In this document: one piece after another, positions 8,573 through 14,379 of the stretch
Layout of the letters: each line of letters starts with the position of its first letter
Numbering within the stretch: position 1 is the stretch's first letter
Origin: Silvimonas sp. JCM 19000
GTDB taxonomy: Bacteria; Pseudomonadota; Gammaproteobacteria; Burkholderiales; Chitinibacteraceae
Length of the DNA: 14,379 bases
Assembly: GCA_001313065.1 (NCBI GenBank)
Contig: BBFD01000082.1
Coordinates: 1-14,379, forward strand
Reading direction: 5' to 3'
The notes under the pieces: model-generated
Told to the model about the DNA's origin: nothing
The model's input: the letters and a program-made list of their open reading frames with translations, nothing else
Databases searched by the model: none
Program-made: the position numbers and the translations under genes

Positions 8573-10757
8573 ATGGTGACCTCAAGCACCCGCATGACCG
8601 AAGGCAATCCCGGCCCTCGTGGCGCCACCTGATGGCAAAGGCGTCAACTTTGCGCTGTTCTCGGCCCACGCCACCAAGGTCGAACTCTGCATATTCGATG
8701 AAACCGGCAGCAAGGAAATCGAGCGCATTGAACTGCCCGAATTTACCGATGAAGTCTGGCACGGTTATCTACCCGACGTAGGCCCGGGCCTGGTTTACGG
8801 TTATCGCGTATATGGCCCGTACGACCCGGAAAACGGCCACCGCTTTAACCACAATAAATTGCTGCTCGACCCGTACGCGCGCCGCCATATCGGCGAACTG
8901 AAATGGCGCCCGAAGTATTCGGCTATACCCTGGGCCACGACGATGCCGATCTGAGCTTTGACGAACGCGATAGCGCGCCGTTTGTGCCTAAATGCGTGGT
9001 GGTCGACTCGCAATTTGAATGGACGCATGAAAGCGCCGTACGTGTGCCATGGGAACACACCGTGCTCTATGAATTGCACGTGCATGGCTTTACCAAAATG
9101 AACGAGAAAGTGCCGGAGAAACTGCGCGGTTCTTTTGCGGCCTTGACCCAGCCCGATGTCATCAAATACATCAAGGATCTGGGCGTCACCAGCGTTGAAT
9201 TGCTGCCGATCCATTCCTTTGTGAATGACAGTTATTTGCTGGACCGTGGCCTGACCAATTACTGGGGCTATAACACCCTGGGCTTCTTTGCCGCCGATCC
9301 GCGTTATTTTTTCCAGCGATTCGATCAGCGAATTCAAAGAGATGGTCAAGCAGTTTCACAAGGCCGGTCTCGAAGTGATTATGGATGTGGTGTACAACCA
9401 CACTGCCGAAGGCAATGAGCTCGGCCCGACGCTGAGTTTTAAAGGCATTGATAACGCCAGCTATTACCGCTTGATTCCGGATCAACGTCGCTATTACATC
9501 AACGATACCGGCACCGGCAATACCGTTAATTTGAGCCATCCGCGTGTGGTGCAAATGGTGACGGACAGCCTGCGGTATTGGGCCACCGAAATGGGTGTGG
9601 ATGGCTTTCGCTTTGACCTTGCCACCATCCTTGGTCGCGAAGAATACGGCTTTGACGAGAGCTGCGGCTTTTTGCAGAGCTGTCGCCAGGATCCCATCCT
9701 GTCCAGCGTCAAACTGATTGCCGAGCCGTGGGATTGCGGTCCTGGCGGCTATCAGGTGGGCGGCTTTGCGCCGGGTTGGGCCGAATGGAATGACCGCTTT
9801 CGCGATACCGTGCGCAGCTTCTGGAAAGGTGACGAAGGCAAATCGCCGGAGCTGGCAACGCGCCTGACCGCCTCGGGCGATCTGTTTAATCAACGTGGCC
9901 GCCGCCCGTGGGCCAGTGTCAACTTCATTACCGCGCACGACGGTTTTACCTTGAACGATCTGGTTTCGTATAACGACAAGCACAACGAAGCCAATGGTGA
10001 AAACAATCAGGACGGCAGTTCCAATAATCATTCGTGGAATTGTGGTGCCGAAGGCGACACCGATGACGCCAACATCATCACGCTGCGGGAAAGACAAAAG
10101 CGCAATTTATTGGCAACGCTGCTGCTTAGCCAGGGCACCCCCATGCTGTTGGCCGGCGATGAATTCGGCAATTCGCAAGGGGGGAATAACAATGCCTATT
10201 GCCAGGATAACGAAATCAGCTGGCTGAATTGGGCCGGCATTGATGACAAGGGCGCGGCCTTGCAACGCTTTGTTAAAAAAGCTGATTCTGCTGCGCCAGT
10301 CGTTTCCGGTATTGCGCCGTGGTCGCTTTTTTGACTGCGGAATGGAATGACGAGCTCAAGACCAAAGATGTGACGTGGTTGTCGCCCGCGGGTGAAGAAT
10401 TGACTGGCGAACAGTGGGGCGAAGGCAATATGCGTTGCTTTGGCATGCTGATCGATGGCCGCGCCGCCGTCAGCGCCATCATGAAGCCAGCATCCGATAC
10501 CACCTTGTTGCTGGTGTTCAATGCCTGGCACGATATGGTCGAGTTCAAATTGCCTGATTTTGAATCGGACAAACAATGGACTTGCCTGATTGATACCAAT
10601 AATCCGGAGCCGGAATCTTTGCCGACTTTTAATGGTGGCGATCAATTCCAGGTGACCGGCCGCTCGTTTGTGTTGTTCCGTCGCGAGGCGCAGGGCGATA
10701 CCGAAAGCTTCTCGCAGTCGGTGGAACAAAAAACTACTGGGCAAGGCATCGGCCTGA
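8573..10757 (+). CDS. glgX: glycogen debranching enzyme (isoamylase-type GH13), several frameshifts
   Basis: GlgX cleaves alpha-1,6 branches of phosphorylase-trimmed glycogen in the cytoplasm. The N-terminal CBM48-like part ([17 protein letters not shown]) is followed by a GH13 barrel: DVVYNH (9384-9401), DGFRFD with the nucleophile codon at 9615-9617, AEPWD with the acid/base Glu codon at 9723-9725, and TAHDG with the Asp at 9939-9941. The debrancher stretch [15 protein letters not shown] follows. Breaks: GGG read as G near 8631, GGG as GG near 8905, and A/T runs one too long at 9307-9312, 10275-10280, 10327-10332 and 10728-10733. Corrected, it stops at TGA 10755-10757, giving 727 aa (720 from ATG 8594). 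Without the last correction the frame runs on into the LOV gene. Start ATG 8573 has only a weak Shine-Dalgarno. Confidence 0.92.
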
Positions 10758-10759
10758 TG
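10755..10759 (+). promoter_or_regulatory. TGATG stop/start overlap joining glgX and the LOV gene
   Basis: If the A6 run at 10728-10733 is truly five A, glgX ends [11 protein letters not shown] and its TGA (10755-10757) shares one base with ATG 10757-10759. Such an overlap usually means translational coupling. As printed, glgX and LOV are instead one frame and this ATG is an internal Met. Confidence 0.6.
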
Positions 10760-11464
10760 TTGAACAAGCCCACCGCTCCCCGCCGCCCCGCGCCGCATGC
10801 CGACGCTTTGCGCCAGTTTGCGGCGTACGGGGAAGGCGACGTGTTTTATGCCGTGTTGCAAAAGACGCGTATTCCGATGGTGATGGCCGACGCGCGCAGC
10901 GAAGGCCATCCCCTGGTGTTTGCCAATGCCGCTTTTGCGCATCTGACCGGCTACAGCGTGGACGAGGTGGTGGGCCGCAACTGCAATTTTCTGCAAGGGC
11001 CGGGCACGCGCGCCGACATCGTCTTGCAGTTGACGGACGCGCTGGACTGGCCGCGCGAAATTGCAGTCGAAATACTCAATTACCGCAAAGACGGCACGCC
11101 GTTCTGGAATGCCTTGTTTATCTCGCCGGTATTTGATCAGGACGGAGAGCTGCGCTATTTCCTTGGCTCGCAGCGCGACGTCACGCAACGGCACGCCGCC
11201 GCCGAAGCGCTGCGCCATGCCCGTGACGCCGGCGGCGATGGCCATATCAGCAGCGAAGCCGCGCATGACTTCAATAATCTGTTGCAGGTAATGCTGGGCC
11301 AGCTTAGCTTGCTGACCCGCTCGCTGCAGAAGACGCCGGTGCCGGGCAGCAAGGCGCAGCATCATCTGCAAGCGGTGCGGATGGCGGTGGAGCAGGCGGG
11401 TGCCTTGTCGGGCCAGTTGCAGGCGGCGGCGCAACACGCGCGCCGCCAGAGCAGACCGGCCTGA
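10757..11464 (+). CDS. LOV blue-light sensor with histidine-kinase dimerisation segment, no ATPase domain
   Basis: A 235-aa cytoplasmic protein with a PAS/LOV domain at about residues 33-145. It has the full photoactive motif GRNCNFLQG (residues 73-81), whose C76 would form the light-driven flavin adduct, plus the flavin-contacting N108 (ILNYRKDG), N118 (PFWNALF) and Q139 (FLGSQRDV). A helical linker leads to EAAHDFNNLLQVMLGQLSLL, a HisKA-like (DHp) helix with the candidate phospho-histidine H170, and a second helix to the end. The ATP-binding HATPase_c domain that should follow is absent. It cannot be hidden by a frameshift, because the convergent dgoT ends 2 nt past the stop. The protein may be a light-gated dimer or phosphatase-like partner; this is inference. 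Confidence 0.85.
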   Translation: MLNKPTAPRRPAPHADALRQFAAYGEGDVFYAVLQKTRIPMVMADARSEGHPLVFANAAFAHLTGYSVDEVVGRNCNFLQGPGTRADIVLQLTDALDWPREIAVEILNYRKDGTPFWNALFISPVFDQDGELRYFLGSQRDVTQRHAAAEALRHARDAGGDGHISSEAAHDFNNLLQVMLGQLSLLTRSLQKTPVPGSKAQHHLQAVRMAVEQAGALSGQLQAAAQHARRQSRPA

Positions 11465-11466
11465 AC

Positions 11467-12787
11467 TTATTCGCCGACCCGGCGTACGTCTCCCACCAGA
11501 AAGATGTACGACAGGGCGCCGACCAGTGCCACCAGCGAGATGTAGATCAGTGCTGGAGCAAAGCCGTAATCCTGAGCGATATAGCCAATCACCAGCGGCA
11601 CCGTAATGCCGCCGAGGCCGCCGGCAAAATTGAACACGCCCCCGGTCAGGCCGATCAGCCGCACCGGTGCCAGCGATGAAACCAGCGACCACGTGATCGA
11701 GCAAAGCCATTACCGAAGAAGGCGATGGCCATCAACGTCATGATCCAGAGCGGGTCATCGGTGTAATTGGCGCCGATGATGCACGTCGACAGCAACAAGC
11801 CGCAAATGATCGGCGTCTTGCGCGCAAAACCGATGGACTTGCCCGCGCGCACCATACGGTCCGCGGCATAGCCCGACAGCAGCACCCCGACAAAGGCGGC
11901 AAGGAAAGGCACCGTGTCATAAAGCCCGCGGTCAATGCGCTGACATGTTTTTCCTGAGTCAGATAGCTGGGGAACCAGGTCAGAAAGAACCACAGCGTGG
12001 ACGCGATGGCAAACTGGCCGACATAAACGCCGATCAACTTGCGGTTAAAAAAATCATTTTCCAGTCCGCCGCCGTGACCACGCCGCGCGATTTCTGCGTT
12101 GATGGCGCGTCGCCATCGATCATGCCGCCACCGGCAGCGATATGGTCCAGCTCCGCCTGGTTTATGCCACGGGCTTTACGCGGGGCTGATACACAAAGTG
12201 CCACACCAGCGCCCACAGCATGCCGATGCCGCCGGTAAGGATAAACACCCAGTGCCAGCTCAGTGATTCCTGTACCCAGATCAGCAGCGGCGTCAGAAAC
12301 GCCAACCCGACAAACTGGCCCGAGGTGTAAAAGCCCACCGCCGAAGCGCGTTCCTGCTCCGGAAACCAGCTGGTGACCATGCGGTTATTGGTGGGGAAGG
12401 CGGGCGCTTCAAACAGGCCGGTGAGTGCGCGTAGCCCGATCAGCGAGGCAAGGCCGCCGGCCATGCCCTGAAACAAGGTGGCGATAGACCAGCCCATCAC
12501 GGCAATAAAGTAGGTGAGCCTGGAGCCGACCCGATCCAGAAACCAGCCGCCCGGAATCTGGAAGGCGTATAAGTCCAGGCAAAGGCCGAAAAGATATAGC
12601 CCATCTGCGTGCGGCTGATGCCGAATTCCTTCTGGATATGTGCCGAGGCCACGGCGAGGTTGGCACGGTCCACGTAGCAAATGACCACGGTGACAAAGAT
12701 CATCAGCAGTGTCAGATAGCGACGGCGCGTGGGTTTCTGTGCTGCCACGGCGGCGGGCAGCGGTGTTGCCAGATCAGGGGTTTGCAT
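11467..12787 (-). CDS. dgoT: D-galactonate:proton symporter, MFS family, five indels
   Basis: A 12-helix inner-membrane carrier of the anion:cation symporter MFS family that imports D-galactonate with protons. The sequence follows E. coli DgoT closely as I recall it: [76 protein letters not shown], then [40 protein letters not shown] and the end [10 protein letters not shown]. Indels: one base lost at 12564-12565, C5 read as C4 at 12182-12185 (plus G), T7 at 12047-12053 (expected 5), one base lost near 11916 and one near 11701. Corrected length is 440 aa, against about 430 in E. coli. ATG 12787 follows GGAAAG with 6-nt spacing. It is the last gene of the dgo operon here. Confidence 0.88.
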
Positions 12788-12987
12788 ATACGACTTTCCA
12801 TGAGAGTGCGATTGACAGGGGCGTAACGGCGCCTCGCGAGCGCGTCGCCCATGATTTTTTATGGTGTTGCCAGGGTAAAACGGGGTGTCGGCAACGGCAG
12901 CCCGCGGGCGCGGGGCCGCTGCTAACGGGGTTTCGACGTGCGCCGGACCGCACGCGCAATCAGCGCGCTGTTACGCGCGGCGCGTAA
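12788..12987 (-). other. 200-nt GC-rich spacer between dgoD and dgoT
   Basis: No open frame stands out. On the minus strand it begins right after the dgoD stop with a GTTACGC/GCGTAAC inverted repeat (12970-12988), passes GC-rich hairpin-prone sequence (about 12890-12925), and ends with the dgoT ribosome site at 12794-12799. A second GTTACGC-like copy lies about 12830 (minus CCGTTACGCC). I see no U-tract terminator and no clear promoter. Confidence 0.55.
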
Positions 12988-12988
12988 C
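12970..12988. repeat. inverted repeat at the end of dgoD
   Basis: GTTACGC and GCGTAAC, 7 bp each around a 5-nt GC-rich centre; the last base is part of the dgoD stop. It could be an mRNA hairpin protecting the upstream message or a protein-binding site before dgoT; no U-run follows it. Confidence 0.5.
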
Positions 12989-14135
12989 TACCATTCGGCC
13001 ACTGCGCCGTCGGGATAGCGCCATAGCGGATTGCGCCAATCGGGCGCGCAGCGGCTGCGTTCGATCACCAATTCCTCGTTGACGACCACGCCGAGTCCGG
13101 GCCTGGTGGGCGGGCGGAAGTGACCCTCGGCCATGCTGAAGTCCTCCGGGTTAAGCACGTAATCAAGCAGCTCGGCACCTTTGTTGTAATGGATGCCCAT
13201 GCTTTGCTCCTGCAGCACTGCATTCCGCGCGACGAAGTCAGATGCAGGCACGATGCCAGTGCAATCGGCCCCAGCGGGCAATGCGGAGCCAGTGCCACAT
13301 CGTAGGCTTCGGCCATGGCGGCAATCTTGTGGCACTCGGTCAGACCGCCCGCGTGCGAAAGATCGGGCTGCACGATGCCGAGGCCGCCGTCGGCCAGCAC
13401 GCGTTTGAAGTCGAAGCGCGAGAACATGCGTTCACCCGCGGCGATGGGGATATGCGTGGCAGCTTGCAGACGTGGGTAGTACTCGGCTTGTTCAGCCAGT
13501 ACTGGTTCTTCGATAAACAGGGGCCGGTACGGCTCCAGTTGTTTGATCAGCACGCGCGCCATCGGCGCGCTGACGCGCCCATGAAAATCAAGGCCGAACT
13601 CGATGGTGTTGCCAAAGGCGGCGCGGATCTCCGCTACCACCGCCACGGCAGCGTCGACCTTGCGGCTGTTATCAATAATCCCCATTTCTTCGCAGCCGTT
13701 GAGCTTGAAGGTATCAAAGCCCGTCGCCTGCAAGGTCTTGATGCCCGCAATCACGTCCGCGGGGCGGTCGCCGCCCACCCAGCTATAGGCCTTGATACGG
13801 TCACGGACCAGGCCACCCAGCAGCTGGTACACCGGCACCCCCAGCGCCTTGCCTTTGATGTCCCACAATGCTTCGTCGATGCCGGCGATGGCGCTCATCA
13901 GGATGGGGCCGCCGCGATAGAACGCCCCGCGATACATGGTCTGCCACAGGTCGTTGATGCGATGCGGGTCCTGGCCGATCAGGACATCGCCCAATTCGTG
14001 TACCGCCGCTTCGACGGTACGGGCGCGGCCCTCGATAACGGGTTCGCCCCAGCCGGTGATGCCCGCGTCGGTTTCAATCTTGAGAAACATCCAGCGGGGA
14101 GCCAGCCGATAGGTGCTTAAGCGTGTGATTTTCAT
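12988..14135 (-). CDS. dgoD: D-galactonate dehydratase, one frameshift
   Basis: This enolase-superfamily enzyme converts D-galactonate to 2-dehydro-3-deoxy-D-galactonate. The metal ligands and catalytic residues fall at the E. coli positions: D183 and H185 (LDFHGR), E209 (FIEEPV), E235 (AAGERM) and H285 (APHCPLGP). The N-terminal capping domain ([28 protein letters not shown]) is present. A lost base near 13239 ([10 protein letters not shown] expected) breaks the frame. Undoing it gives 382 aa, the E. coli length, ending [14 protein letters not shown]. The ATG overlaps the dgoA stop by 4 nt (ATGA, 14132-14135), a sign of coupled translation. Confidence 0.95.
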
Positions 14136-14379
14136 GCCTGGGTACTCCGGTAAGCGGCCACAAATTGGCGGGCCAGTTCGGTGGTGCGCGCGACGCTCTG
14201 GCCCGCGCGATACAGATCGCCGCCCAAGCCCGCACCCACGCAGCCGGCGGCGAGATAATCGGCAAGATTGCCCGGTGTGATGCCGCCGACGGCATAAACC
14301 GGCACCTCGGCGGGCAGCACGGCTTTAAGCGCCTTGATATAGGCGGGGCCAAAGGCGCTGGAAGGAAAAAAATCTTTAG
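14132..14379 (-). CDS. dgoA: 2-dehydro-3-deoxy-6-phosphogalactonate aldolase, C-terminal part, cut by window edge
   Basis: This class I aldolase splits KDPGal into pyruvate and glyceraldehyde-3-phosphate, the last step of galactonate breakdown. Only the last 80 or so residues are inside. The edge reads [20 protein letters not shown], whose Lys is the conserved Schiff-base lysine of the KDPG/KDPGal family, then [16 protein letters not shown] and [13 protein letters not shown], close to E. coli DgoA. A7 at 14366-14372 (expected five) breaks the frame only about 3 codons from the edge. The DGAL-type loop [13 protein letters not shown] favours DgoA over Eda. Its position before dgoD, with the 4-nt overlap, supports the call. 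Confidence 0.9.
   Translation of the reverse strand, partial: KDFFPSSAFGPAYIKALKAVLPAEVPVYAVGGITPGNLADYLAAGCVGAGLGGDLYRAGQSVARTTELARQFVAAYRSTQA

Noticed and set aside
10196..11710. A 504-aa minus-strand frame antisense to glgX and the LOV gene
   Set aside because: The plus strand encodes a clear LOV domain and the GlgX C-terminus; the minus frame is a GC-skew shadow.
1..14379. A pseudogene island in a decaying genome
   Set aside because: There are few premature stops apart from the indel sites, catalytic residues are all kept and corrected lengths are exact, so error explains it better.

Overview
The window is chromosomal DNA from a moderately GC-rich proteobacterium, most likely a betaproteobacterium. 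I infer this from gene content and protein style; there is no rRNA or other marker to fix it. It carries housekeeping and accessory metabolism, with no mobile element, CRISPR array or RNA gene that I can see. A dominant feature is that most genes are broken by 1-2 nt indels. Eighteen breaks lie in A/T runs that are one or two bases too long (5 read as 6 or 7, 6 read as 8). Nine more are one- or two-base losses in G/C contexts. Undoing them gives normal family lengths that are whole multiples of three, so I treat these genes as intact genes with probable sequencing or assembly error, not as pseudogenes.

Layout, left to right. Positions 1-395 (minus) hold the end of an uncharacterised membrane protein that runs off the left edge; 396-694 has only weak coding traces. 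Positions 728-1282 (plus) encode a DUF4337 membrane protein. Positions 1326-5614 (plus) are a transport operon: a fused double-permease ABC subunit, an ABC ATPase with a C-terminal AAA-associated domain, and a cation diffusion facilitator that starts 1 nt after the ATPase stop. Converging on it (minus) are a LuxR-type response regulator with no kinase beside it (5607-6260) and a tiny DUF1328 membrane protein (6396-6560), each region set off by intrinsic terminators. Then galU (6804-7743) and a periplasmic DUF4142 protein (7776-8332), both minus.

Diverging from these is glgX, the glycogen debranching enzyme (8573-10757, plus). Its deduced stop overlaps the start of a short flavin-binding LOV protein (10757-11464) that has a histidine-kinase dimerisation segment but no ATPase domain. 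As given, the sequence reads glgX and LOV as one continuous frame; the A6 run at 10728-10733 probably causes that. galU and glgX tie this middle part to glucose-1-phosphate, UDP-glucose and glycogen metabolism.

The right end (minus) is a D-galactonate operon read dgoA-dgoD-dgoT: KDPGal aldolase (cut by the right edge), galactonate dehydratase overlapping it by 4 nt, and the galactonate:H+ symporter after a 200-nt GC-rich spacer. The missing dgoR and dgoK would be expected beyond the right edge. The most interesting items are the glgX-coupled LOV/DHp protein and the systematic indel pattern that decides how everything else should be read.
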